A stretch of DNA of 34,819 nucleotides. Origin: Zygnema circumcarinatum (Eukaryota; Streptophyta; Zygnematophyceae; Zygnematales; Zygnemataceae). The first letter of the stretch is position 1; each line of letters starts with the position of its first letter. The notes below the pieces were generated by a model. The model searched no databases. It was not told the origin of the DNA and was given only the letters and a program-made list of their open reading frames with translations. Shown one piece after another: positions 11,201-21,684 of this stretch. The DNA lies in NCBI GenBank assembly GCA_037447605.1, contig CM074815.1, positions 879,350-914,168 on the forward strand. The letters are read 5' to 3'. The translations under genes and the position numbers were made by a program.

Positions 11201-14200
11201 TCACCATCAGCGAGTGCCAAGAAAGTCATCGTTGTTAAAAAAACCTTGTGGAAGAAGTGGAAATGTGAGCAAGTTGCGAGACACGTAGATGCTGTGAGTT
11301 TCCATAGGGCCTCGGCTGACAATTTGCAGTTTTAAATAAACTCCAAATCTTTAGTAAACAAAGATTTATGTTCATGGAGAGTACAGGCATCAAATTTCAG
11401 TGTTTATTCAAAAAAAAGTTAGATTGATGATTTTACAAGCTGTTTGTCCACACTCTTTTGCTTTTCAGCAGGCCTTTCGAATGCGTCATGGTCTATGATT
11501 TTTTCCATTTCCATTTTCTTGTAACTGCAGAGAATAGTGACTTGAAGTACGGTTTCATTTACTTGTCCTCAGAGCTCACTACATCTCTGACTTACCTCTA
11601 TTTCGACCCCTTGTCCATAGTTCCGAGCTGCTGCTTCCTTCTCGAAGCTCCCTATGGCGAAGAAACTGAAACTGTTCTGAGTTTTGTGGTGCAGGTGAAT
11701 CTAGCCACCATCGCTGGCAGTGGACCCCTAGGCCGAATTGTAGCAGCAGATGTGGAGACTGCAGCAGGAAAAGCTCCGGCTGCTGCTCCCTCTGTGGCTG
11801 CCACTCCTCTGGTCACTCCTGCGGCACCTGCCACCCCCGCCAAGGCGGCTGCTCCTCCTCCTGCTGCCACAGTGGTACCTGGTACAACTGTGCCTTTCAC
11901 GACCATGCAGGGTGCTGTGTCCCGCAATATGGAAGCCAGTTTAGCAGTGCCGACATTCCGTGTGGGCTACACCATCACAACGGATGCACTAGATGATCTC
12001 TACAAGAAGGTGAGAAGGATTTGGTTATGCCGACTTCCACTGCAGGTTTCACTTTGGCCCTTGTGATTTTAGTTAATGAGAGTAGTGGGGTCCTCAAACG
12101 TGCTATCACTACCGAGGCTGTTTGCCTCGTTGGAGTTTTCAAGGAAAGTCCTTGCTTGTAATTTGAAAGGTGCCTATTCTCCTCGGCTTTGCTATTTCAT
12201 TTATTCACTTGCTGCATTGGCAGACATGAACCCTTAAGCCTTTGTGTCCAACGATTTCCCCGCACTTGTACACAATGTCAGTACTAGACTGTAGTCAGTA
12301 TTCATGATGTCAGTGACGAGTCTCACCTTTCTCTTGCTTACTGAAGTTGTGAACAGTTTCAGAATCTTCTTTTTTTTATTTTCTACATCACTGGATTTTC
12401 CGGACTCATAGTCCTTGGCTCTAAAGGAGCACTGATCGACAAGTTCGTGTGTACGCGCCCTCCCTCTTCCCACCCGACTGACGCTTTGCCGAAAGATGCT
12501 TGACATGTCTGGATGTTTTTCTTGAATGTTTGTGCAGATTAAGTCGAAGGGAGTCACCATGACCGCATTGCTCGCGAAGGCAGTGGCAAATGCATTGGCA
12601 AAGCACCCAATTGTGAATGCAGCCTGCAAGGATGGCAAGAGCTTCACTTACAACAGCAGTGTTAATGTGGCTGTTGCTGTCGCCATCGATGGTGGCCTCA
12701 TCACCCCCGTGCTTCAAAATGCAGACAAGGTGAGAACTTTCTGTCTCAACAACATGAATCTCGATAATATACCTGTAAGCCATTTGTAGCACCGTGATGG
12801 CTATCTGTGAATAAACAACACCCTGACTAGGGTGTTTGACTGCATGTTCAGATGTTGGCCTGTATCTTAGTTTTTTGAGAATTCATAGTGTTAGTGCCAT
12901 ACCATCCATTCCTCCCATTTACCTCGTCTCAAGTCCATCCAGCTCACCTGTCCCGTTTCTCCCAGCTGTTCCGCCCACACATTCATTTACATTTCTATCA
13001 AAGACAGGGGGCAGTAAAACCTGGAGGCAGTGTTGATGGTCATTCCAAGGCTGCTCTATTTCCGTCATTCTCATGTTTGATAGCCTGTCATGTGTCTGTC
13101 CGTTACGGTCTTCTTGTCTACTTGTTGCTCTTCCAGTGGTTTCAGTGGCTTTCCAATCGTGCCTTTGGTAGCTTGTATTCTCCATAACAGGAAGAGTAGA
13201 GTAGTACCAGTCACTATACAGTGTTAAATTGCCTACTTTGGCACTCATCTGGTTCTTGGCAACCCATGCCTGTGCCCATGCAGACGGACATCTACAGTCT
13301 GTCGAGGCAATGGAAGGAGTTGGTGGACAAGGCACGAGCCAAGCAGTTAGCACCACAGGAATACAACTCAGGTAAGTCAAACTTATGATTGCTTCGGGCT
13401 TGCGATTTGGTATCATGGGATGCCGGCTTATCAAGATGACACTTGGACCTCTGCGTGGTAATTTTTCTATTAAGCAAAGAGCAAATGAAAGGTGATGGCC
13501 TGTGGTCACACTGGGATCGGTAATTGGTTGTGGCTGTGATCAATCTAAGTTTTGAGGTTATACCCATCGTCAATCCTGCTGCAGGATAGGTTGAATCATT
13601 TTTTTGGGAGCTGCTCATAGCTATATTATTCCAACTGAAACTTATTATTTCCTAACTTCTGTCCACAGTGAAGAAGTCCACAGTCCACAGTGTCCACATT
13701 GTCTGCTAATGTAGCGTTTGGGATAAGGACACTCTTTCTTGCTAGCAGCTCCCTGATCATACCTCAGGTTCGGAATTATGACAGTTGAGTTCAGTTTCAA
13801 TTGAGGTGGAGGAAACTGTGCAGTACAGGGGCCCTATAGATCAGTCCGCAGCTTTGTTAAGAACTGGGGATGAAGTGCTTAAGTCTTTAGACGAATTGAA
13901 TTATGTAAATGCAAAGGTCAGTCTTTTCACTGGAGGCAGATTTGAGGCTTGTACTCATGTCAGATCGAGTAATGCAGGTACATTCACCCTTTCCAATTTG
14001 GGCATGTTTGGAGTGGACCGATTCGATGCCATCTTACCGCCTGGAACAGTATGTGCACCTCTCCTCCATCGCCTCTGTATTACGACCTTTTTCGGTCTCT
14101 TGCACTTAATTTGCCATATCTCTCACGTTTGCGGGGTATAGTGCTAAGCAAATAGTTGAAAATCCTAAGTAAGCATCCTGAATTGCTCCAAACTGTTGCT

Positions 14201-14900
14201 AAAATCTCTATTTATTAGCACGAGTCTCAATGTAGTTCAACCGTATAAATACATACTTCTGCGCTGTGACAGAATAATTTGTTCAGTTTGCTCGCATGTA
14301 CCGCATTTGATCCGGCCCTCACAATGAGCAGGTCAATTTGCTTAGACGTGGCTTGCATGATGCCCATAATCGTGAAGGACTCGTCCAAGCCGTATTCCTG
14401 CAATATCGATACCATGCATGTTGATTGAGTGGTGTATGTATCGTGGTTGCGTTGACTTTGATGCAGGGCGCCATTATGGCTGTGGGAGCATCTCGGCCGA
14501 CGGTTATCGCTACAGCAGACGGCCTCTTTGGAGTCAAGCGTCAGATGCAGGTGAGGCAATCCTCCATTCAAACTGTCTTCTGCATCTCCGTTTAGTGCTA
14601 CGGACAAGGTCCCTCCATTGCTGAGTCTTTTACGATGTCTGATCACCACGTTGGTACATTAAAGTCCAGAGGGCCATTCGACGAGTCTTGTAACCCCCTC
14701 TCCAACCTCCGTAAGGGCTTTGAAGGTCCTCTGTTCCCCACTCCTCCGTAGTCGTCAATTTAGGTGCAATGTTTAACAGAATTCTCCCGCTTCAGGTGAA
14801 TGTGACAGCTGACCACCGCATCATCTATGGCGCCGACCTCGCTTCCTTCCTTCAGACGCTGGCGGAGATCATCGAGAACCCTGCAGACTTGACAATGTAG
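8225..14900 (+). CDS. LTA2: Plastid pyruvate dehydrogenase E2, dihydrolipoamide acetyltransferase (10 exons)
   Basis: Transfers acetyl groups from E1 to CoA in the plastid pyruvate dehydrogenase complex, which feeds fatty acid synthesis. Exons: 8225-8357, 8833-8983, 9736-9856, 10330-10611, 11695-12009, 12538-12729, 13284-13371, 13978-14048, 14467-14550 and 14796-14900; phases agree and give about 513 residues. The order is transit peptide (1-60), one lipoyl domain with Lys about 113 in ESDKADMDVETF, an Ala/Pro-rich linker, an E1/E3-binding domain (about 211-250, TPYAKKLAKQFK and GPLGRI), then the catalytic domain with His about 486 in ADHRIIYGAD. This matches remembered Arabidopsis plastid E2 (LTA2), about 480 residues. 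Exon 2 could instead start at 8857, removing 8 residues. Introns, up to 1.08 kb, hold no other gene that I can see; a tandem repeat sits at 11055-11146. Confidence 0.96.
11055..11146 (+). repeat. 46-bp imperfect tandem repeat, two copies, in E2 intron 4
   Basis: Both copies start GCATTTGTG and share the GAAGT and TTTAGGGACA blocks; the rest of the unit differs at several bases. The second copy starts exactly where the first ends, at 11101. The TTTAGGG inside each unit equals the plant telomere heptamer but occurs only once per unit. Confidence 0.7.
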
Positions 14901-15470
14901 AGTACCGCTAGACTTGCAGCTAGAAAAACTATAGGAGCAGAGATTCGACAAACGGGATGATCATATCGATGGTGATGTGGTCATGGCAGTGAAGCTTTAT
15001 AGCAGACCCAGGGCATCATGTAACGATGTCAATAGGGTTTTTTGCCGAGAATGGGAGGAGATCGCGAACGCTCCTCTCTTGCTTTCTACTCCAGTCATAT
15101 AGTTCCATAGAAAAAGCAACAATTAGGGCTGCTTAATATATTCGAGCGGGAGTGCTAGGTGGGTTGGCCATGAGAAGTAACAGTTCGGGGTTCTGTACAT
15201 CATGGTTCAACACAAAGCGCGGCCATGATGCATGTGACGAAAGCCTTTCCTTGCCTGCTTGAGGCGCGCACAGTGGACGTTTGTCTGTGTCTGTGTGTGG
15301 GATGTCTTCTATTTATCGGGTTGAAAAAGCAACTTCACTATCCTTCAGTGGAGGACGGACGCTTCATGAGCTGGGGAGCTAGGGGACTGGAAGGTGAATA
15401 TTATTAATAAAGAATGTTTTGTGTAAGAAGACGAACGAAGGCAGAAGTGCTTGTGAAGTCCTGTTTGTCA

Positions 15471-15491
15471 TTTTTTTTTTTTTTTTTTTTT
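15471..15491 (+). repeat. T21 homopolymer
   Basis: An uninterrupted run of 21 T. On the minus strand it would read as a poly(A) tail, but no retroposed sequence or target duplication is visible around it, so it may be simple slippage. Confidence 0.9.
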
Positions 15492-15779
15492 GTTTTGTGA
15501 AGTACTCCACGTTACGATTGAAGAATGTGATGGAACATTGACTTCTCTTTCCTTTGAAATCGAGTAGTCCACGACCATGACGCGTTAGCCGTGGAATTAA
15601 ACACATGTCAAGAACTTGTTCATTTTGAATGTGGAGTACAAATAATGAGACAACATAAAGCAGGACTAAAACCTGGAGAATTGGCAGCTTAACTTTGGAA
15701 CTGAAACTGGAAATGAAACTGGAGCTGAAGCGAGAAATTTGAGAAATCTCGTGCAGTGGCGGCCAACTGGCTGGTACGC

Positions 15780-15785
15780 ATGTGA
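15780..15785 (+). promoter_or_regulatory. Start-stop element (ATG directly followed by TGA) before the DPH4-like ORF
   Basis: The ATG is followed at once by TGA, 59 nt before the main ATG at 15845. A second upstream ATG at 15804 opens a different frame that overlaps the main start. If the leader reaches this far, both would reduce translation of the main frame. The transcription start is unknown, so the role is inferred. Confidence 0.3.
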
Positions 15786-15844
15786 AGGCTGCTTCTTTTC
15801 CTGATGGTTTCAAGGTCTGGGGGAGGAGCTGGCCCGCGGAAACC

Positions 15845-17305
15845 ATGGCGGCAGCGATGGGCCGTGGGCCTTCCTCCCTCCCTCCCCCTCTCTCCCACTA
15901 CGAGGCTCTGGGCGTGTCTCGAGACGCGCCTTTGGAGGCTATTCGGCGGCACTACCTCCGTGCCGCCCTTCTGCTGCACCCCGACAAGCGCGTCTCTCCC
16001 TCTTCCTCCCTCTCTCCCATTGACTTGCACACACCCGTCTGCTCAGCGACTTCTCCCTGCTGCGAGAGCCGTGGAGGTGGGAATTCTTTGTCTGAAGGGC
16101 TCCGCTGCGGCACTGCGAATGGCATTCCTGAAGAGGGCGAGGAATTGAGAGGTAGTGCCACTTGTCAGCAGGAGAGCGCCTCTGCAGAAGGACATTTTCT
16201 ACAAGTGCAAGAGGCTTGGGCAGTCCTACGAGACCCCGCCTCTCGGGCTTTGTACGATCGCCAGCTGGCAGGTGGGTTGGAATCCCTTAAATTGATGGAC
16301 GCACACACCTGTCTTGTTATATGCTGTTACTTTTATGCCGGTTTGTATTTGTGGATGTTTTTCATTTCCTGTATGAAGATTTTAGGGTTCTTTGGTGTGA
16401 GACGGACTTGATTGGATAGAGGATATATGTGTGTGAGAGAGAGGGGGGGGGGAGGGGAGGGGAGGGGAGGGAGAGAGAGAGAAGAGAGAGAGAGAAGAGA
16501 GAAGAGAGAGGGAGAGATAGAGAGAGAGATTGAGGGAGATGGAGGGAGAGAAAAATCTCAAGACGAGCCTCTTTTCGGGCCTCTTTTTTTTTTCTTTTCT
16601 ATTTGCATCCATTACAACTACATTTTGAATTGGTCCTTTCAATTCTATGCGTTGAATGTGTCCGGTATTGTCAAAGTGGTGTTTTATAGCCCGGTTGACA
16701 CTTCGAGGTTAAGAACATTTTATGCTTGGATGCTGGTACAAATAGTCGTATTGAATTGACAAGAGTAGAAATGAGTTCACTTTCTGACTCCAGTATCCGT
16801 ATGTCTTAGAGTATCTTACTACACGTAAATTGAAAACTATCTATTTCACCAGCAACTTAGCATTATCTAATTCACTAGCACCGTTGCAATTATCTGCTTC
16901 ACTAGCAACTTTCCATTCATTTAAAATTCACCAGCCACTCTGCAAAGCCATGAGCATGTCTTTTGACCCTCCATTCCATATCTATGCGCTGCAGCTTTGG
17001 AAAGCCAAGCTTGCTCTACAGCAAATATCCCTGTCTGGGACGAGATATCGCTGCTTGAAATGGAGCGCGAGGAGGAGAGCGGCACCTTCATATATGTCTG
17101 CCGATGCAGTGACTGCTTCGAAGTCACAAAAGAAGATGTGCAGGAAGCGTTGATTTTTGGGGGCTCGGATGGCTCATTAGGGCAAAAGCATGCTGGTTCC
17201 ATGGCCAGGCAATGCGCCAGTGCAGTGATTTCCCCCACCATTATCGTTCCCTGTAATTCATGTTCCTTACACATACGCGTCTCGATTTCGCTTGATGGTG
17301 ATTGA
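15845..17305 (+). CDS. DPH4: DPH4-like J-domain protein with DPH/CSL zinc finger (2 exons)
   Basis: Probable diphthamide biosynthesis co-chaperone, which supports the radical-SAM step that modifies elongation factor 2 in the cytosol. Exons 15845-16271 and 16995-17305 join in phase to give 245 residues. The J domain starts at about residue 18 (HYEALGVSRDAPLEAIRRHY), with HPD at 45-47 and FLQVQEAWAVLRDPASRALY at 118-137. The zinc finger has Cys178, Cys180, Cys229 and Cys232 (CRCSDCF and PCNSCSL), as in DPH4/DNAJC24. About 65 low-complexity, Ser- and Gly-rich residues are inserted between HPD and the last J-domain helix, longer than I recall for the family; an unrecognised intron there is possible. 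The start is the first in-frame ATG and has a good context. Intron 1 carries GA-rich and 26-bp repeats. Confidence 0.87.
16440..16550 (+). repeat. G/A-rich purine tract in the DPH4-like intron
   Basis: About 110 nt of GGGGA, GAGA and GGGAGA units with almost no pyrimidine on the sense strand. Open frames through it encode only Arg, Glu and Gly and are not genes. Confidence 0.9.
16838..16935 (+). repeat. 26-27 bp tandem repeat near the 3' end of the DPH4-like intron
   Basis: Three to four degenerate units share the core TTCACYAGCA preceded by TATCT, starting at 16838, 16864 and 16891, with a partial fourth at about 16921. The array ends about 60 nt before the acceptor at 16994, so it could overlap branch-point sequence. 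Confidence 0.7.
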
Positions 17306-18219
17306 TCCAATAAATCTGTTTCCTTCTGTTTTCATGACTCGCCTGGATTCAATTTTGTCTGAGCACGTTGGTTATGTAAAAACAGAAGTTACCCCATCCT
17401 TTTCTTTCAGATCCAAATGGCTTTTTCAACATTGGTCAAAGTAGAAGTCACCCTTGGAATCACATATGTTGGAATCTGCTCATGCCATGTAATGATTTCA
17501 GAAGATGTTTGGCGGTCAGCTCAGACAACATTGGACAGCGGAGACTCAAATTCGAGCAATTTTTAATCGGACTTTTCCATTGTGATGTTGTTGGGTCCAT
17601 GTCAAAACTTAAATGCATTTCAGAAAACCCCTAAGCGGCAAACTCTTTCAATTCAAACCAAGTTGAAGAGGAGGAAGTGGCATTAATCTCACGATGAAGT
17701 TGAAGGCGTTCTTTGTAAGCAGTCATTACTGATGCCAACATTTCAGAAAAAAGGAAAGGGGGAATGAAAACCGAATAGACTGATCAACATCCCATCCTCC
17801 ATCATCTCGAAAAGCGGAGGAGCTTTGGCACATGCTTACGGTAGAAAGATCCGCCGGCACAATAATCGACAATACTGACTCGTATCGAGCTTCTTCGGCT
17901 GCAAGACAAGCCCGCTCCCTCCTCAGGGCCTCAAATCTCTCATAGAAATCTTTATACAGTGGTGAGAGAATTGTAATACAGCAAGCACTCAAAGCGTATT
18001 TATCGACGACAGTTTGTTGATGCTTTCGGCATACAACCAAAAACACTCAGGAAAAACGTGCACTCGAGGGAGAGGGAGCGAAGGGGGAGAGGGAGTCAGA
18101 AAGACAGGATACGTACCAGCCGCCGGAACACGCCACATTTACCTTTTTAATTAGATTGTCGAAGCAAAGTAGTACTCTTTTCCCTCCTGCAACGAAGAGC
18201 GCTTTGTGGCTCTGCAGCC
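17306..18219. other. Flank between the DPH4-like gene and the unknown plastid gene
   Basis: The left part should be the 3' UTR of the DPH4-like gene. A 24-bp block at 17673-17696 resembles 7385-7408 with two differences. On the minus strand, about 17840-18046 is open and includes a charged helix-like stretch followed by a consensus donor; I cannot connect it to a gene. The right part must contain the promoter of the next gene. Confidence 0.45.
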
Positions 18220-20748
18220 ATGGCCGCTGCAACAGCCATATCTTCCATAACAGGAACTTCCTGTATCCGCCACCATTTTCAGAGTAGAGAACAATTCCTT
18301 TACATAGCGCCTTGTAGTAATTATTTTCACCAATCTGGATTCCCTCATCTGCAGCTTCACTCCTTAACGTGTCTCAATTTTCATCCCAGCACGCAGGGAG
18401 GGGGTTTTGGAAAGAGGAAATATATCAGGAAAATAGCTATTCTGGCTGAATTAAGAAAAGGATCCACTCGAAACCTTACAGAGCTGTGTAACACGCTGAA
18501 AAGCTCGTTTTTTGAGGTAAATTTGATGCCGTATCTGAATGCATGGGTAAATATATTCTTCTTAAGGGAGCGTGTTTGTAATTTTCCTACATTGCACCTT
18601 ATGAAAAACTTGGAGTACCTTCATTCTTTTGGGATAGCGGAACTGTATGTATGTGCATTGGTGTCAAGTCGGCAGAAGAATGTTCTTTTTAAGATCTCTG
18701 CAAGAAATGTTACTTAACTTCTTCCCTCGACAACTTCCCTTCGCTTCCATCCATTCTCCTTCACTTCGCACTTGATCCCAAACTTGCCATATCATTGTGT
18801 CTGTATTCATTCACACTTGGAAACAGCCAATGTTCTTAGCTTTAGAATTGGTTTACGTGTGTTGACCTCGTGTGCAATTTGGAATCTGTCAGCTGTGTGT
18901 GCAGAATGCCGGCAGACCTGCTGCAGCTGCGCTGCGTGACTTTGTGGGAGCTGCAACGGAAGCTTTTCTTTCGGGAAACGCCCGAGAGAGACTCTCCTTA
19001 GAACTGGCAGTAAGCACTTTTCCGGAATCCGCAACAGTGTGAAGCCCTTGCTGTTTAAAACTCTTGAACGCCCTTGAATGCCTTGTAATGCTTATGTCAA
19101 GTGATCCTGGGCATCAATGTTGACAAGGTTGATGATGCATCTTCATTGCTCGAAGGGCAGTATGGTGGTGGCAGTGCCTCGGAGTTTCGGTTGGATGCTG
19201 CCGGCTATCGACTGACCGCTGCAGAGGAGCGCTACTGCTGCCAGTGGTTGGATGCAGTAGGTGACAGTAGGTTTACAGTTTGATGCCACATTTTTTTGGT
19301 TAGTTGGTGAGAGCGATCAGGTTGGCCAAGTCAAATTTGATAGGTCCTTTTATACGCTACAAATACTGTCTGATAGTGCTCATAAGTTCCGTCTGATTCC
19401 AAATTGTAGTGTATGGTTTCAAACTCTGGAGCTCATGAGTGTCAGTTTTTCAATTCTTTGCAATTGCTGCGCTCTATTTCTTCTAGTATTGACGTGGTTA
19501 TTTGCCGTTTGTCTACTGACAGGTTTATCTCACATTGCAGTCAATGCAAATTCGTGATAATGAAGCATCAAGGAGCTTCATCTCTGACGACAAGTGGCTT
19601 CTGAGCATCGTCCAAGTGAGGCTCGTGCAGTTGCTGGACCGTGTTAGCAAGTCAGGCTTTAAAAACGAGGCAGGAAACATCTGCGACTTTACCGACTTGT
19701 GTCATCATCTTTGTGTCTTGGAGATCCCTAGAAAACAGTGAAATTTGAAATTTGAATCCCAGCTCCAGTTAACTTTTTGTTGAGCCTGTTTTGCAAACCT
19801 GTGAAGCAACGATGCTTCATTTGTTCTTATTGACGGAATGTACTGACTGCCGAGATTCCCCCCACGAACTTTTTCTGGCAATAGGGCAGGAATGTGAGAG
19901 GTGGCTGCATAGGAAGAAGGCTAAAGGAGCCAAAAGCTGAGGTGGAAGGGTGAATGGGGGGGGGGGGTGGGGGGTCATAGAGAGTACTTGAAGGCCAGCG
20001 AACGCAAGAGGAGCAGGTGCGCTGCACCTTCTGCCCTTCAAACTTCCACCAGACTTTATATTCTACATACGAATTCCTGAAGTGTAGACTTTGGATGAAA
20101 TTCAATCAATCACAAAACGACCTGCTTGGGTTTTTGATAGAAGTTTGCTTCAAAAGTTTGAGAGGTGTTCCATCTTTGTTTGTAAATAGCCGCTAGAGGA
20201 TCAGGTAGACTAGCCCGATGTTTTCACTTGTCAGGTGAGGGCCTGCAGGCCTGTCTTGACGACTATGGCACTTTAATGTATGTGTACCTGTTCATATAGC
20301 TTTGTGGTTGTGAACGTATACTCTTGAGCAGTGGACGTAAACAAGGGCACTCGGGAGCAGAGGTGCAGAGTTCGGTGAAGTTTGACCGGGCGCTGGCGAC
20401 AAATGGAGAGTCGGGAGGGGTTGCGGCTGAGAAGGTGGTAATCAGCCCTCAATGGCTTCCTATCAGCCAGCTGATTCTGCTCACGGTGAAGGTCAGTCCA
20501 TTCCCAGATGATATAGGACTCTTCAGGTTCTAGCAATCAGTTATTTCTCTCTCTTCCCCTTATCTGTCCGAGGGAGAGAGAGAGCGAGAGAGAGAGAGAA
20601 AGAGAGAGGGGGGGGGGAGAGAGTGGTATGGTAGCCTCAGGGTAGCACTGTTACGTCAGTTGATGGCTGATTTAGGTCAACTGAAAAGTTGTTTGCTCGC
20701 CTTTGGCTGCAGGTGGTCCAAGAGCTGCAGGACTCTGACGGAGCATAA
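18220..20748 (+). CDS. Unrecognised protein, probably plastid-targeted (about 6 exons)
   Basis: I do not recognise the family. The best model is 18220-18516, 18905-19009, 19128-19256, 19541-19615, 20300-20491 and 20713-20748. Phases agree and give about 277 residues. The first 60 residues are rich in Ser, Thr and His and poor in acidic residues, like a chloroplast transit peptide. The mature part has acidic, helix-like segments (DFVGAATEAFLSGNARERLS, then RLTAAEERYCCQWLDA) and ends with a hydrophobic stretch (LPISQLILLTVKVVQEL). There are no catalytic motifs, repeats or membrane spans that I can name. The exon 4 to exon 5 junction is the weakest: exon 4 stays open to 19741, and acceptors at 20299 and 20331 both exist. 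The exon 3 acceptor at 19127 lacks a good pyrimidine tract. Confidence 0.5.
20549..20625 (+). repeat. CT then GA tract (inverted) in the last intron of the unknown gene
   Basis: A pyrimidine run (TTTCTCTCTCTTCCCC) is followed within 20 nt by a long GAGAGA run and a G9 stretch. The two halves can pair, so the transcript could form a long imperfect hairpin within this intron. Confidence 0.8.
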
Positions 20749-21231
20749 GGGATGAGTTAGGCTGCTCTGAACCCTTTTATGCTCCTCTCAGCTTCTAAGG
20801 AAACAGCTCGCACGTTCTGTGGCTTGGATGTAAGGCAGCTGAAGGAAATGTTGTCCACCGACTCAAGCTGCGTAGCCATGTAACAAGGCGTTGCTACAAC
20901 AAATAAGATAACCAAATGTGTAGTATCTTAATACGGAGATTGTTCCCACTCAAGTTTAGCTCTTTAGGGTAATAGAACGAAAGAAATAGACGGAGGTATG
21001 GTAGGACGTGTAGGACTTGTGAAAGCTTCCCTATGCTGAACATGGCAGCGCAGCGGTGCAGGCCTCCATAGGGCAATAGTTTTTAAGTGACGTAATTTCC
21101 CAAGCCACGCCCCGCCACCCCCAATGCATAGCATCTCGAATATCGGACCCATGCTTTCTTCTTCTTCTTGTTCAGTGAGGCGGCCGTTGGTTGCCTTGCC
21201 TGCTTACCTTCCAAAGCGGTTTGCGATCTGT
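20749..21231. other. Flank after the unknown gene; nothing recognised
   Basis: Probably 3' UTR and spacer. I see no coding sequence, RNA gene or clear repeat before the heptamer tract begins. Confidence 0.5.
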
Positions 21232-21300
21232 GGTTTGCGGTTTGCAGTTTGCGGTTTGCAGTTTGTGGTTTGCAGTCTTTGGTTTGCAGTTTGCGGTTTC
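21232..21300 (+). repeat. Telomere-like heptamer tract A (TTTGCGG and TTTGCAG)
   Basis: The period is seven bases, with TTTGCGG and TTTGCAG largely alternating plus TTTGTGG and one interrupted unit, for about nine units. The plant telomere unit TTTAGGG has the same length and the same TTT..GG frame. The tract lies just before the promoter block of inhibitor gene 1, matching tract B at 24349-24445. Confidence 0.75.
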
Positions 21301-21482
21301 ATATGGCGTCAGCGACGTACTCCACTTTCCAAACTTGGCGACAGCTGGAAGATATAATTAAATAACCGTAGCGCTATACCCCATTTGTACCCGAACTCCT
21401 CCCTCCGTGTCGTGTCTTGGCGTGTCTGCCACGGCATCCGTCCTCTGCGCGAGTGCTGTCCAGTGTCGATCAATCGGGATGC

Positions 21483-21505
21483 CACGTGTGACTATTGCAC
21501 ACGTG
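21483..21505. promoter_or_regulatory. Paired G-boxes upstream of inhibitor gene 1
   Basis: Two CACGTG hexamers start at 21483 and 21500, 17 bp apart. Block B has the same pair at 24619 and 24636, also 17 bp apart, although the bases between them have changed. Constant spacing with a varying spacer suggests a bipartite bHLH or bZIP site. Jasmonate, wound or abscisic-acid control would be typical for inhibitor genes, but this is inference. Confidence 0.5.
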
Positions 21506-21684
21506 ACGAGACGCCATTGGAAGATGGCTCCTATGCGTTTCGAATTCCTGAACGGCAGCAGGGAGCCACAAGGAAGTCCACCTTCCAAAAAAATTGGAAA
21601 GAGGAAGAGATGAGGAGAGAAGCAGCACCAGGTCGAAGGGCTTCTCTCTGCGTTTGTATTATATTGTGTTGTGTTGCTGGAAGC

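Larger units (their letters stand above)
14901..15844. other. Flank between the E2 and DPH4-like genes; no gene
   Basis: The left part should be the 3' UTR of E2. A run of 21 T lies at 15471-15491. Near 15695-15735 there is a degenerate AACTGAAACTGGAAATGAAA type repeat. No coding sequence is convincing. The promoter of the DPH4-like gene probably lies in the last few hundred bases. Confidence 0.5.

Noticed and set aside
15379-15846. Minus-strand frame of 155 codons between E2 and the DPH4-like gene
   Set aside because: Includes a poly-Lys run from the T21 tract and shows no recognisable domain.
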